Below, piece after piece: positions 38,249-47,254 of a stretch of 64,000 bases of DNA. Made by a program: the position numbers and the translations under genes. The notes beneath the pieces are model-generated. The model saw nothing but the letters and a program-made list of their open reading frames with translations, made no database searches and was not told the DNA's origin. The DNA is from Spirochaetales bacterium Spiro_09. Lineage in GTDB: Bacteria; Spirochaetota; Spirochaetia; Treponematales; Treponemataceae. Every line of letters starts with the position of its first letter. The stretch's first letter is position 1. The DNA lies in the NCBI GenBank assembly GCA_001604385.1, contig LVBK01000011.1, positions 45,820 through 109,819 on the forward strand. The letters run 5' to 3'.

Positions 38249-39589
38249 ATGAAAACACATACAAACCTGTCCGCCTATGCGCTGACGGTACCACAGATTT
38301 TATTGCCGAAAGATACCCGGAACCTGTCCAAATGGGCGGTTATCGCCTGCGACCAGTTTACCCAGGACCGGAATTATTGGGAAAACCTTAAAAAAACGGT
38401 CGGCAAGGACCCCTCAACGCTCAATATCATTTTCCCCGAAGTCTATCTGGAGGATGAAGGGCGCGCCACACGCATAGCGTCAATTCGCGAAAATATGAAG
38501 ACGTATCTGGGCGATGGAGATAGCGGTGTATTTGCCCCCCCGGTCGAGGGCTTTGTATACATTGAACGGACTACGGCCTATGGCCGCGTTCGGAAGGGTC
38601 TCGTTGTTGCGGTCGATCTTGATGCCTATGAGTGGAAACCCGATTCAAAGGCTCTCATCAGGGCAACGGAAGCGACCATTGTAGACCGTATCCCGCCCCG
38701 GATGGAAATCCGGCGGGGTGCGCCTATTGAATCCCCCCATATTATGCTTCTGGTCAATGATCCGCACAAAACCCTGGTTGAAGCTGCCGGGGACAGTATA
38801 AAAAAAGAGCCCCCCCTGTACCACACAGAGCTCGAACCGGATGCGGGATCGATAACCGGATGGAGCATATGCGCAGAGGAGCAGCTTGAGCGCATCGCTT
38901 CGGCCCTCAAAGGTTTGTATACAGCCAATACCGCAGAGGACGGGTCGGTCTTTCTCTTCGCGGTCGGAGACGGTAACCATTCGCTTGCCACCGCAAAAGC
39001 GGTATGGGACGAGTTCCGTGAAGCGAACCGGGACCGTGCAGCTCTTGGCCACATCGATCTTGAACATCACCCCATGCGTTACGCGCTTGTTGAACTGGTC
39101 AATCTCTACGATGACGGACTGACCTTCGAACCGATTCACCGCGTACTCTTCGGTTCCAGGGTGGATGAACTTCCCGAATACCTGCGCACTGCGCTCGGCG
39201 GTTCCACCGGTTTTGCGTCTACGGAAGAAGAACTGGAAAAGCTCGTCGGTGACGATTCAACGACCCGGTTCGGTTTTGTCGTTGAGGGCAAGATGACCTA
39301 TCTTGAAACACCGGATGCAACCCTCGCAGTAAGCCGCCTCCAGCCGGTACTGGACCGCTTCATGGCTGAATATCCCGACACCAAAATCGATTTTATTCAT
39401 GGAAGCGAAGAGGTATTCAGGCTCGGGAAGAAGGCAAACGCCATCTCGATCCTTCTTCCGCCTGTTGAAAAGGACAGTTTTTTTACAACCATCGGTACCG
39501 GTGGTCCGCTTCCCCGGAAAAGCTTTTCGATGGGAGAAGCAAGCGAAAAGCGGTATTACCTGGAATGCAGGAAGTTAGTAACCGAATGA
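38249..39589 (+). CDS. DUF1015 family protein
   Basis: This is a 446-residue DUF1015 protein. The recognisable motifs are VIACDQFTQD (about residue 29) and VGDGNHSLATAKAVWDE near residue 235, with CRKLVTE at the end. Some relatives are free-serine kinases (SerK type) that use ADP, so a kinase role is possible; this protein has not been tied to that activity. The start is placed at 38249 because the upstream ATG sits in the promoter. It is the first of three plus-strand genes (DUF1015, PilZ, RelA/SpoT-like). Confidence 0.85.
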   Translation: MKTHTNLSAYALTVPQILLPKDTRNLSKWAVIACDQFTQDRNYWENLKKTVGKDPSTLNIIFPEVYLEDEGRATRIASIRENMKTYLGDGDSGVFAPPVEGFVYIERTTAYGRVRKGLVVAVDLDAYEWKPDSKALIRATEATIVDRIPPRMEIRRGAPIESPHIMLLVNDPHKTLVEAAGDSIKKEPPLYHTELEPDAGSITGWSICAEEQLERIASALKGLYTANTAEDGSVFLFAVGDGNHSLATAKAVWDEFREANRDRAALGHIDLEHHPMRYALVELVNLYDDGLTFEPIHRVLFGSRVDELPEYLRTALGGSTGFASTEEELEKLVGDDSTTRFGFVVEGKMTYLETPDATLAVSRLQPVLDRFMAEYPDTKIDFIHGSEEVFRLGKKANAISILLPPVEKDSFFTTIGTGGPLPRKSFSMGEASEKRYYLECRKLVTE

Positions 39590-39703
39590 CATTGGTCAAA
39601 ACAGTTGCGTCCGGCCAGGAAATATGCGAATCTTCATATACACGGATTCCCCGGTATTGCGCTGCGGAATCCGCTGATACTCCCCTTCCCACAAGGATAC
39701 GCA

Positions 39704-40489
39704 ATGGCCGAATATGACTTGGGAAAGAAAGTCTTCTTTTTATACCCCCCCAGTGTGGTAAAAGATGAATTGATAAGCCGTCTTCTCGAGCAGGAGTATG
39801 AGGTATATATGCTCAAGGACGTTCCCCTTCTCGAGCGTCTCCTGGTCAAATATCCGAATTCCCTGGTATTCGTCAACATTGACACCGGTAAATCCGAAAG
39901 CGAATGGGAAGAATGGATCAAAAAAACCCTGTCTGACACGCGCATGGCAGGTGCCGGGATCGGCATACTGAGCTACAACAGTGACGAGGAATTACAGAGA
40001 AAATATTTGATTGACATTGGCATCCAGTGCGGTTTTATCAAGCTCAAACTTGGCCTGGAGGAAAGCACCCGCATTCTGCTTGCCACCCTGCAGGCGAACG
40101 AGGCGAAAGGCCGGCGTCGGTATGTACGGGCCTCCTGTCAGCACGATCCCGTATCCTCCCTGAATTTGAGGGAGGGACCGTATTCCTGCAACGGTAATAT
40201 TATCGACATAAGTGTAGTCGGTTTTTCCTGTATTCTGGATCCCGATCCCGAATTCGCAAAAAATACCGTGCTGCATGACATACAGCTCAAATTGAGGGCA
40301 TCCCTGGTCAAGGTTGAAGCCGTCATTTTCGGTACACGCCTGGTCGATGACCGAACGCAGTATGTGATGTTGTTGTCCCCGAAAACCCCGCAACAAACCA
40401 GGGATAAAATTCGGGCATACATACAGGGTGCCCTGCAAACCGAAATTGAAGAAGAAGCCCGTCTGAAGGACGACACAACAACAGAATGA
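39704..40489 (+). CDS. PilZ domain protein with receiver-like N-terminus
   Basis: This is a 261-residue cytoplasmic protein. Residues about 8-130 look like a CheY-type receiver fold, but the usual phospho-acceptor Asp cluster is not evident. Residues about 136-245 form a PilZ domain with RRRYVR at 137-142 and DISVVGFSC near 180, the two motifs that hold cyclic di-GMP. AAGGAT lies 6 bases before ATG 39704; a longer frame from 39605 has no start signal. It is followed at a 4-base overlap by a RelA/SpoT-like gene, so two second-messenger-type proteins are co-expressed. Confidence 0.82.
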   Translation: MAEYDLGKKVFFLYPPSVVKDELISRLLEQEYEVYMLKDVPLLERLLVKYPNSLVFVNIDTGKSESEWEEWIKKTLSDTRMAGAGIGILSYNSDEELQRKYLIDIGIQCGFIKLKLGLEESTRILLATLQANEAKGRRRYVRASCQHDPVSSLNLREGPYSCNGNIIDISVVGFSCILDPDPEFAKNTVLHDIQLKLRASLVKVEAVIFGTRLVDDRTQYVMLLSPKTPQQTRDKIRAYIQGALQTEIEEEARLKDDTTTE

Positions 40490-41964
40490 ATACACACGAA
40501 TTGTATCACGACGTGTTCGGCTCGGTGCTTGACCGTCGCGACATGACTCCCTACCTTCTGCGCAACTGCACGAGCTATGCAGCCGCACTTGCGCGTACCG
40601 ACCGGATGCTCGCGAACCGGGGGTTCGACCGGGATCAGGAAACCCTGCTTCCCGGAGAACTTTTACGGGCAGCATCCTATGTTTCTTCTGCGCTGCAGTA
40701 TTATGCCGGATACCTCTTGCCGCTTGTCGCCGAACACCTCGCCTCGCTCGAGAAGCTTGGAGGCCCCGCACGTGAAACCTACCGCACGGCAGTCGAAACC
40801 ATCACGAAAATCCGCACACTGCTTGAGTCGCCCGAATTCAGGGGCTTTGTCATGGAGGATCCCCGCCATCTTTTCTTGCTCGTTTCACTTCGCAGATATC
40901 CAGATCTATTCAAGGGATACCGGGACAGCACCTTCTCTCCCCCTCCTGAATGGCTGCATGCAGCCTGCTCCCTTCTGAAAATGGCGCATATCATCAAGGC
41001 AATCGAAGGGGACAGCCAGGACATTCATGAATTTGCCCAATTGGCCTTCTTTTTTTCCGGACACGGGCAACGGCTTACCAATCTCTATTCCATGAACTGG
41101 AGGAATCCCGTACTGGTGCCAGAAGAAGAATCCGCCCGAAGAGCTTTTGTGAAAATAGCATCCTTTTTTCGCAAACTGACCGAGTCCGTATACCGCGACC
41201 CGAAAAGGGGGTCACTGGTATTCGACAGCGGCGACGGCGTCCTTGTCGACATACTCGAGATAAAGGCCCGCCTGAAAAGTCCGGAAAGTATGTTTGCAAA
41301 ACTTGGCAAGGATATCGAGGGGGAATCGTACGATATACGTGACATTCTTGCGATTACCTTTTTGCTCAGGCACCGCGACGATACCTTATGCCTCTTTCAT
41401 GCCCTGCAAAAGCGCGGCGTAATTCTGCAGGAAAACACGGTATCAACCTCCATAACGCAAACTCTGTTCAAAAACCCGTCAGAGATGACCGGTGCGGTAC
41501 AGAAACTTCTTGCGGCCATTGCAGCGGCGGAAGGACGGCCCATAGAGACCGATACCGTCGAGATAGAACATGGAGCGCAGGAGTTCTTCCGCGCCCTCGG
41601 CAAAAACGCCGCACAAAACCCTCATTCCTCCGAGGATCACCGTAAATTCCAGTGCAAAATAAATTATTCTCTTCCGGTTCACCGGGATATTACAACAAAC
41701 CGCATTCTGGTTCCGGGCACCCTGGAATGGGACCGCCGGAGCGGACAGCATATTGAGACACGGCAGCATACCCTGCCAGTCGAGCTGCGCATTTCGGATG
41801 TGAGAAGCTGGGAACAGTCGGAAAAGAAGGGTGAGGCCCATCACGCAGCCTACAAGGCACGTCAACTAATTGTTCTGATGAACAGATTACTTGATCCCGT
41901 GTGGTCCTTTCCGGAAGATCAGTTTGGCCAATTGAGAGCGGATCAGGGAATTCTTTTCCGCTAG
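40486..41964 (+). CDS. Divergent RelA/SpoT-like nucleotidyltransferase domain protein
   Basis: This is a 492-residue protein, probably of a family seen in spirochaetes and deltaproteobacteria. The C-terminal half shows a RelA/SpoT synthetase-like pattern: KARLKSPESMFAKL at residues 260-273 (basic patch), SYDIRDILAITFLL at 281-294 (Asp region), and VELRISDVRSWEQSEKKG at 432-449. The last stretch resembles EIQIRTxxMHxxAE, followed by AHHAAYK near 451-457 in place of AAHWxYK. The N-terminal 240 residues have no recognised domain, and no HD hydrolase is seen. (p)ppGpp or related synthesis is inferred, not shown. The gene overlaps the PilZ gene by 4 bases (ATGA). Confidence 0.6.
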   Translation: MNTHELYHDVFGSVLDRRDMTPYLLRNCTSYAAALARTDRMLANRGFDRDQETLLPGELLRAASYVSSALQYYAGYLLPLVAEHLASLEKLGGPARETYRTAVETITKIRTLLESPEFRGFVMEDPRHLFLLVSLRRYPDLFKGYRDSTFSPPPEWLHAACSLLKMAHIIKAIEGDSQDIHEFAQLAFFFSGHGQRLTNLYSMNWRNPVLVPEEESARRAFVKIASFFRKLTESVYRDPKRGSLVFDSGDGVLVDILEIKARLKSPESMFAKLGKDIEGESYDIRDILAITFLLRHRDDTLCLFHALQKRGVILQENTVSTSITQTLFKNPSEMTGAVQKLLAAIAAAEGRPIETDTVEIEHGAQEFFRALGKNAAQNPHSSEDHRKFQCKINYSLPVHRDITTNRILVPGTLEWDRRSGQHIETRQHTLPVELRISDVRSWEQSEKKGEAHHAAYKARQLIVLMNRLLDPVWSFPEDQFGQLRADQGILFR

Positions 41965-41981
41965 AGAAAACCGGATTATCG

Positions 41982-42018
41982 AAAAAAAAGCCGCTCTTCC
42001 TTTCGGAAAAGCGGCTTT
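41982..42018 (-). terminator. Intrinsic terminator of tRNA-Leu
   Basis: On the minus strand the stem is AAAGCCGCT with AGCGGCTTT (41987-41995 and 42010-42018, a perfect 9-bp stem) followed by a U-tract (eight consecutive T from the A run at 41982-41989). The stem begins at the discriminator base of the tRNA. Confidence 0.85.
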
Positions 42019-42101
42019 GCCGGCGATCGGAGTCGAACCGATACACCCGCGAAGGCGGCAGATTTTGAGTCTGCTGCGTCTACCAATTTCGCCACGCCGG
42101 C
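42018..42101 (-). tRNA. tRNA-Leu (anticodon CAA)
   Basis: An 84-nt tRNA-Leu on the minus strand, reading UUG codons. The acceptor stem is GCCGGCG with CGCCGGC (7 bp). The D loop contains the usual GGTAGAC. The anticodon stem GCAGA / TCTGC frames the loop CTCAAAA, giving CAA. A long class II variable arm (around CGCCTTCGCGGG) confirms leucine. The T arm has GGTTCGACTCC. The CCA end is not encoded, since AAG follows the discriminator A. A probable promoter and an intrinsic terminator flank it, so it is its own transcription unit, lying after the P-type ATPase gene. Confidence 0.95.
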
Positions 42102-42112
42102 GCGTCACCGGT

Positions 42113-42142
42113 ATGCTATCATAAAAACGCTATCCGTGTCTA
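42113..42142 (-). promoter_or_regulatory. Possible tRNA-Leu promoter
   Basis: Reading on the minus strand: -35 TAGACA (42137-42142), 18-bp spacer, TAGCAT (42113-42118), with the expected start near 42106, a few bases before the tRNA. The -35 overlaps the stop of the ATPase gene. Confidence 0.4.
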
Positions 42143-44107
42143 CTTTCGCTCGCGAAGCGCGTTCACGGTCGCGATGAGGGCGACACCGACATCGGCAAAA
42201 ACTGCCTCCCACAGAGTCGCCAAACCGAAAGCCCCTAACAGAAGAAAACCAATTTTCACGATGAAGGAGACGGCAATATTCTGTATCACTATATGCCGAG
42301 TCCAGCGAGCACTTCGGATGGATTCGGCAATTAAACGCGGATTATCGGTCATCAGGACAACATCGGCAGCCTCGACCGCCGCATCGCTTCCCACTCCACC
42401 CATTGCGATTCCGGCATCCGAGCGGGCAAGAACAGGAGCGTCATTTATTCCGTCACCGACGAAAAGAACGGTACCCTTTGGATGCTGCGTCTTGACTTCT
42501 TCGGCAAACCTTTCGAATATCGACACCTTGCCATCAGGAAGCACCCCGGCATGAACTTCGGTTATTCCCGCCTGACGGGCAATATGACGGGCAGCAGGGA
42601 TTGTATCACCCGAAACCATCGCAATATGCTTGATTCCCAAAGCACGAAGCTCGTCAACAGCTTGAGATGATTCTTCCTTGATGACATCCGCGAGTACAAT
42701 ATGCCCCAGAAGAGTACCATTCTCCGCAATGTACATGACCGAGCCCGCTTCTTTTGTCTCTTCTCCGGTAATCGCCGAAATGTCGACTCCTTCCGCTTCC
42801 ATGAAACGGATCGACCCCGCGATAACGGAGCCCTCATCAGTATGCACGGAAATTCCATAACCGGGCCGTTCTTCGGCGCCATGAACCACACTACTCCCCG
42901 ATGCGATACCACGCGATTCGGCATATGCCACAACTGCGCAGGCAAGTGGATGATTCGACTGCTCCTCGCATACCCGCGCACGTGATAGCAAATACTCTTC
43001 GGTAAAACCCGGTACGCTTTGTACTGAAGAAACGGCAAAGACCCCATAAGTCAGGGTTCCCGTCTTGTCAAAAACTACCGCACGGGTCCGGGCAAGGACA
43101 TCGAGATAATCTGCTCCCTTGACGAGAATTCCCCGTTTGGCAGCCGCTCCGATACCGCCAAAATATCCGAGCGGAACCGAAATTACAAAAGCGCAGGGGC
43201 AGGATATTACCAAAAAAACCAGGGCACGGTAAATCCAGGGAATAAATAGTTCCGATGGGGGAAAACCGGCTCCCGAGTAAAAGGAAAGAACAAGGGGTGG
43301 TACGAGAGCCAGGAAGACGGCCGAAGCGGTCACAATCGGGGTATATACCCGGGCAAAGGAGGTAATGAGTCTCTCGGCACGGGCCTTCCGTTGCTGGGCT
43401 CCTTCTATCAATTCGAGCATACGGGCAGCCGCCGTTGTCGCATACACCGAGGTTGTGCGGATACTCAATACACCGGTCAAATTGACAGAGCCTGCATAGA
43501 CCGTGTCGCCAATAGAGGCGTTTTTCGGCAAGCTTTCTCCGGTCAGACTGGACGAATCAATAGTGGACTGTCCGGAGATAACCGTCCCGTCAAGGGGAAT
43601 TTTTTCGCCGGGAAGCACGCGAAGCATTGTCCCTTCCGCTACAAGCGAGGGGTGAACGATCATTCCGTCGCTTTCCTGTCGTGCAGTATCCGGACGGACA
43701 TCCACAAGGTCGCGTATGGAACGCCTGCTGCGGTCCACCGCCATTTCCTGGAAGAGTTCACCCAGGTTGTAGAAAAGCATGACAGCCGCACCCTCGGTCC
43801 ATTCACCGATGATAAACGCTCCGACCGTCGATACCGTCATCAGAAAGTTCTCGTCAAAAACGCGTCCCCGAAACACATTGCGAATCGCGGCAAGTGCGAC
43901 ACGCCACCCGGCAATACTCCATGAAGCTACAAACATCAAAAACACTATCTGTTCTGTCAAGGGCAACACAAACGGTAACATAATTCCCGAGGCAAATAAA
44001 ACCGCAGAAGCAATAAACCGAAGAACAAGAAGCCGGCTTGCAAGTCGGGCACGCGACCCGATGGTCTTTCCTGTATCAATTGAACACGAAGCACAGGCAC
44101 AGCTCAT
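42140..44107 (-). CDS. Heavy-metal translocating P-type ATPase (Zn/Cd/Pb type)
   Basis: This is a 655-residue P1B-type ATPase that would pump a soft metal out of the cytoplasm. The transmembrane metal site is SCPCAF (about residue 348-353). The phosphorylation motif is DKTGTLTYG, with TGES near 190, HP in NHPLACA and GDGINDAP near the end. The N-terminus has a short Cys cluster (CACASC, residues 3-8) instead of a full heavy-metal domain. The start overlaps the ArsR stop by 4 bases. The paired CadC-like repressor fits Cd, Zn or Pb better than Cu. Confidence 0.93.
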   Translation of the reverse strand: MSCACASCSIDTGKTIGSRARLASRLLVLRFIASAVLFASGIMLPFVLPLTEQIVFLMFVASWSIAGWRVALAAIRNVFRGRVFDENFLMTVSTVGAFIIGEWTEGAAVMLFYNLGELFQEMAVDRSRRSIRDLVDVRPDTARQESDGMIVHPSLVAEGTMLRVLPGEKIPLDGTVISGQSTIDSSSLTGESLPKNASIGDTVYAGSVNLTGVLSIRTTSVYATTAAARMLELIEGAQQRKARAERLITSFARVYTPIVTASAVFLALVPPLVLSFYSGAGFPPSELFIPWIYRALVFLVISCPCAFVISVPLGYFGGIGAAAKRGILVKGADYLDVLARTRAVVFDKTGTLTYGVFAVSSVQSVPGFTEEYLLSRARVCEEQSNHPLACAVVAYAESRGIASGSSVVHGAEERPGYGISVHTDEGSVIAGSIRFMEAEGVDISAITGEETKEAGSVMYIAENGTLLGHIVLADVIKEESSQAVDELRALGIKHIAMVSGDTIPAARHIARQAGITEVHAGVLPDGKVSIFERFAEEVKTQHPKGTVLFVGDGINDAPVLARSDAGIAMGGVGSDAAVEAADVVLMTDNPRLIAESIRSARWTRHIVIQNIAVSFIVKIGFLLLGAFGLATLWEAVFADVGVALIATVNALRERK

Positions 44108-44484
44108 ACACTACCCTCCCTGAGGTGTTCCAGGGCTACTGAAAAAAGGATTCCCACATGCTCGTCGTCTATCGAGTAAAATATTTGCTTTCCCTCGCGT
44201 CGCGTCCGCACTATCTGACTCTGTCTGAGCACCCGCAATTGATGTGATATTGCCGATTCGCTCATGGAAAGAACCGCGGCGATGTCGCATACGCACAATT
44301 CTCCGGCCATCAGGGCCGATACAATACGTATCCGGGTTGAATCTCCGAATGTCTTGAAAAATTCTCCCGCCCTGGACAAGAGTGCTTCATCCGGCATACG
44401 TCGTTGCGCGTCAGCAACCGCTGTTTCATGAACGCAATGTTCATTGCAGACATCTGCCTGTATGGTTGTATCCACCTGTTTCAT
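44104..44484 (-). CDS. ArsR/SmtB family metal-sensing repressor (CadC-like)
   Basis: This is a 126-residue winged-helix repressor. ELCVCDIA (about residue 66-73) is the alpha3-type metal-binding site of CadC. The recognition helix is SESAISHQLRVLRQ (about 81-94). The N-terminal Cys/His segment (CNEHCVH, residues 13-19) could supply more ligands. GAGGT is about 7 bases before the ATG. It is co-transcribed with, and overlaps, the P-type ATPase, and should bind the palindromic operator just upstream, releasing it when metal is bound. Confidence 0.9.
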   Translation of the reverse strand: MKQVDTTIQADVCNEHCVHETAVADAQRRMPDEALLSRAGEFFKTFGDSTRIRIVSALMAGELCVCDIAAVLSMSESAISHQLRVLRQSQIVRTRREGKQIFYSIDDEHVGILFSVALEHLREGSV

Positions 44485-44501
44485 TTATGCACCTCTTCAT
44501 A

Positions 44502-44532
44502 TGAACATATGCTCATATGTTCACTTTGTCAA
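44502..44532 (-). promoter_or_regulatory. arsR promoter with embedded perfect 10-2-10 palindromic operator
   Basis: TGAACATATG-CT-CATATGTTCA is a perfect inverted repeat (44502-44523). On the minus strand a TTGACA -35 (44527-44532) and a TATGTT -10 (44504-44509), 17 bp apart, place this palindrome across the spacer and -10. This is the normal layout for an ArsR/CadC operator. Confidence 0.85.
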
Positions 44533-44591
44533 TAGTTATGCTTATTGATTTAAACCGAGTATACTTTATGTGTACTGGAAAGGAGATTTCT

Positions 44592-45032
44592 ATGGAATTC
44601 AACATTACAACACCGGCACTGCTCTTTTCGGCCATATCCTTATGGATGCTCGCCTTTACCAACCGATTTCTGGCAATCGCCAGTCTGGTTCGCCAGTTTG
44701 TCGCCCTGTACACTGAACAGCATGAAGAGGGCATTTATCGCCAGCTTTCAAATTTTCGGACACGATTGCAGCTCATCAAATATACCCAATTCTTCGGCGT
44801 CCTGAGCTTCTTCTTCTGTGTGGTTTGCATGTTTCTTATTTTTGCGGGGTATATACTCTTTGCGGAAATCATCTTTGCCTCGTCATTGATCATGCTGATG
44901 ATTTCTCTTTTATTGTCCCTGTACGAGGTCTTCATTTCCATTGGAGCTCTCAAACTGGAACTCGAAAAGGTAAAGGATTTCCAGGACACAAAAAAAGGCC
45001 GCTCCCGTAACGGAAACGGCCCTGAAAATTGA
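44592..45032 (+). CDS. DUF2721 family membrane protein
   Basis: This is a 146-residue inner-membrane protein of the DUF2721 type. Its helices are at about residues 8-32, 72-92 and 97-120, and charged segments lie between them. AAGGAG 6 bases before ATG 44592 sets the start; the longer frame from 44517 overlaps the arsR operator. The function is unknown. The 3' end of the gene also carries the terminator of the convergent glnN. Confidence 0.8.
   Translation: MEFNITTPALLFSAISLWMLAFTNRFLAIASLVRQFVALYTEQHEEGIYRQLSNFRTRLQLIKYTQFFGVLSFFFCVVCMFLIFAGYILFAEIIFASSLIMLMISLLLSLYEVFISIGALKLELEKVKDFQDTKKGRSRNGNGPEN
44990..45021 (-). terminator. Intrinsic terminator of glnN inside the DUF2721 gene
   Basis: On the minus strand GGCCG (45017-45021) pairs with CGGCC (44997-45001), with an inner CCGT/ACGG pairing, and is followed by seven U. 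It lies within the last 45 bases of the convergent DUF2721 coding sequence. Confidence 0.7.
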
Positions 45033-45043
45033 ATGAATCGCAA

Positions 45044-47137
45044 TTACATGGTAAACAGCAGGTCCTCATAGGTCGGCATTGGCCAGTAATCCTTCGGCAT
45101 AAGCTTTTCCAGCTTGTCAATCGGCTGGCGGAGTGCTTCGGCCTTGGCAAATACCTTGTCCCGGAAGAACTTTGCCTGTTCTTCAGCACCCGATACATCA
45201 TGGGCCGCGAGGCGAACAACTTCCAGTTCGGCAGCAAGTGTTGAGGCTTCCTCGACAAGTTGCGCAATATCCGAAAGCTTTTTCTTCAGGGAAGACGCCT
45301 TCATGCCGGATTCCTCAAGAATGGCGATCTGTCCCGCAAGTTCCACCGCATAATCGGTACAGGCGGGCAGTATCTCACGGGAAGCCATTTCAAAGGCGCA
45401 TGAAGCTTCGATGTTGATCTGCTTTGAATATTTCTCAAGAACGATATCCAGCCGGGCGTGAATTTCTTCCTTTGTAAAAATCTTGTGCTTGGTGAAGATG
45501 CGTACCGATTCGTCGGACGCAAAATGCGGCCAGGCTTCCACCGAGGTGCGGAGATTCGGAAGTCCGCGTTTTTCGGCTTCCTTCACCCAGTCTTCGGTGT
45601 ATCCGTTTCCGTTGAAAATAATCTTGCTGTGCTTTTTCCAGACATCGCTGATCAGCTCATGAACCGCGGCATTAAGATCCTTTGCCTTTTCCAGCATGCT
45701 GGCAATATCGCCCAATACCTCGGCGACGATCGTATTCATGACGAAGTTCGGTCCGGATATTGAGTCCGACGAGGGACACATGCGGAATTCGAACTTGTTT
45801 CCGGTGAAGGCGAAGGGGCTGGTCCGGTTACGGTCGGTCAGATCCTGGGGAAGCTTCGGCAGGGTGTTGACACCCAGCTCGAGCCGTCCTCCGGCGCCCT
45901 GGGACAGGGGTTTGCCAAGCGCAATGCTTTCGAAAATGTCCTGAAGCTGATCCCCGAGGAATATGGAAATAATGGCAGGAGGAGCTTCATTTGCGCCCAG
46001 GCGGTGGTCATTACCCGCATTGGCGGCGGCAAGACGCAACAGGGGTGCATAGGTATCGACCGCCTTTATTACTGCTGCGACAAACACCAAAAAGGAAAGG
46101 TTCTCGCAGGGTGTGGAGCCGGGATTCAGAAGATTTATGCCGTCATCGGTACCCATGGACCAGTTGTTATGCTTGCCGGAACCATTGACGCCCCGGAAGG
46201 GTTTTTCATGCAACAGGCATTCGAGATTGTGCTTTTTTGCCACACGCTTGAGCGTTTGCATAACCATCTGGTTGTGATCGGTCGCCACATTCGAGAAACC
46301 GTAGATGGGAGCAAGCTCAAACTGATTGGGCGCAACCTCATTGTGCTGGGTCTTCGACGGTATGCCGATTTTCCAGAGTTCGGCGTTCACATCGGTCATG
46401 AACGCGGAAACGCGCTCGGGAATCTTGCCAAAATAGTGATCTTCCAGTTCCTGGCCCTTGGGAGGAAGCGAGCCGAACAGGGTACGACCGGTAAACTTGA
46501 GATCCTGGCGGGCATTGAACACCTCGCGGTCAACAAGAAAATACTCCTGTTCCGGTCCGACAGTGGAGATAACCCGCTTCGAGCTCATGTTGCCCAGGGC
46601 GCGAAGCACGCGGATTGCCTGGGCGCTCAAAGCCTGCATCGAGCGTAAAAGCGGGGTTTTCTTGTCGAGGGCTTCACCGTGATAGCCGACGAACGCGGTC
46701 GGAATGACGAGGGTCTTGCAGTTTCCTTCCTCGGTGATAAAAGCCGGGCTGGTAACGTCCCAGGCAGTATATCCCCGGGCTTCGAAGGTAGCGCGCAAAC
46801 CGCCTGAAGGAAAACTTGAAGCGTCGGGCTCACCCTGAATCAGTTCCTTACCGGAAAATTCGACTATTGCAAGGCCGTCGGCAGTCGGGGAAATAAAGGA
46901 ATCGTGCTTTTCAGCCGTCAGGCCGGTCATGGGTTGGAACCAGTGGGTGTAGTGGGTACAGCCTTTTTCAATGGCCCAGTCCTTCATGGCGTTGGCGACG
47001 ACTTCGGCACACGCGTTAGTCAGTTCGCACTCACCGGACTGAACCGATTTGAGTTCCTTGTAGATCGCTTTGGGGAGACGATCCCTCATCACAGAATCGC
47101 CGAATGCATTAATGCCGTAAATGTCGTTAAAGGGCAT
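45044..47137 (-). CDS. glnN: Type III glutamine synthetase
   Basis: GlnN (697 aa) makes glutamine from glutamate, ammonia and ATP. GSIII enzymes are larger than GlnA (about 700 aa) and are used by several anaerobes. Recognisable are THWFQPMTG with EKHDSF (about 60-75), the catalytic-site [14 protein letters not shown] (about 200-213), ATP-binding [18 protein letters not shown] stretch near 290, and [11 protein letters not shown] near 265. AAGGAGG lies 7-8 bases before the ATG, but an RNA hairpin hides it. The promoter, leader hairpin and a motif shared with gltB suggest nitrogen control. It converges on DUF2721. Confidence 0.95.
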   Translation of the reverse strand: MPFNDIYGINAFGDSVMRDRLPKAIYKELKSVQSGECELTNACAEVVANAMKDWAIEKGCTHYTHWFQPMTGLTAEKHDSFISPTADGLAIVEFSGKELIQGEPDASSFPSGGLRATFEARGYTAWDVTSPAFITEEGNCKTLVIPTAFVGYHGEALDKKTPLLRSMQALSAQAIRVLRALGNMSSKRVISTVGPEQEYFLVDREVFNARQDLKFTGRTLFGSLPPKGQELEDHYFGKIPERVSAFMTDVNAELWKIGIPSKTQHNEVAPNQFELAPIYGFSNVATDHNQMVMQTLKRVAKKHNLECLLHEKPFRGVNGSGKHNNWSMGTDDGINLLNPGSTPCENLSFLVFVAAVIKAVDTYAPLLRLAAANAGNDHRLGANEAPPAIISIFLGDQLQDIFESIALGKPLSQGAGGRLELGVNTLPKLPQDLTDRNRTSPFAFTGNKFEFRMCPSSDSISGPNFVMNTIVAEVLGDIASMLEKAKDLNAAVHELISDVWKKHSKIIFNGNGYTEDWVKEAEKRGLPNLRTSVEAWPHFASDESVRIFTKHKIFTKEEIHARLDIVLEKYSKQINIEASCAFEMASREILPACTDYAVELAGQIAILEESGMKASSLKKKLSDIAQLVEEASTLAAELEVVRLAAHDVSGAEEQAKFFRDKVFAKAEALRQPIDKLEKLMPKDYWPMPTYEDLLFTM

Positions 47138-47169
47138 GCTTCAACCTCCTTGAACCAGGTTTTGGAAGC
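47138..47169 (-). promoter_or_regulatory. RBS-sequestering leader hairpin of glnN
   Basis: On the minus strand GCTTC and AACCT pair with AGGTT and GAAGC (10-bp stem with a 3-nt CAA bulge and a 9-nt loop), ending directly at the ATG. Half of the AGGAGG Shine-Dalgarno sequence lies in the stem and half in the loop. Confidence 0.6.
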
Positions 47170-47207
47170 TGCCTCTGCATACGCCATTGCATACATGGCA
47201 GAAAATT

Positions 47208-47250
47208 CTTTTCAGTGCATATTTATACCGTTTTTTGTATATTTGTGCAA
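47208..47250 (-). promoter_or_regulatory. glnN promoter with TATGCACTGAAAAG motif after the -10
   Basis: Reading on the minus strand: -35 TTGCAC (47245-47250), 17-bp spacer, TATAAA (47222-47227), then TATGCACTGAAAAG (47208-47221) directly after. The expected start is near 47215, giving an approximately 78-nt leader. The motif is shared with the gltB promoter. Confidence 0.55.
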
Positions 47251-47254
47251 GACC

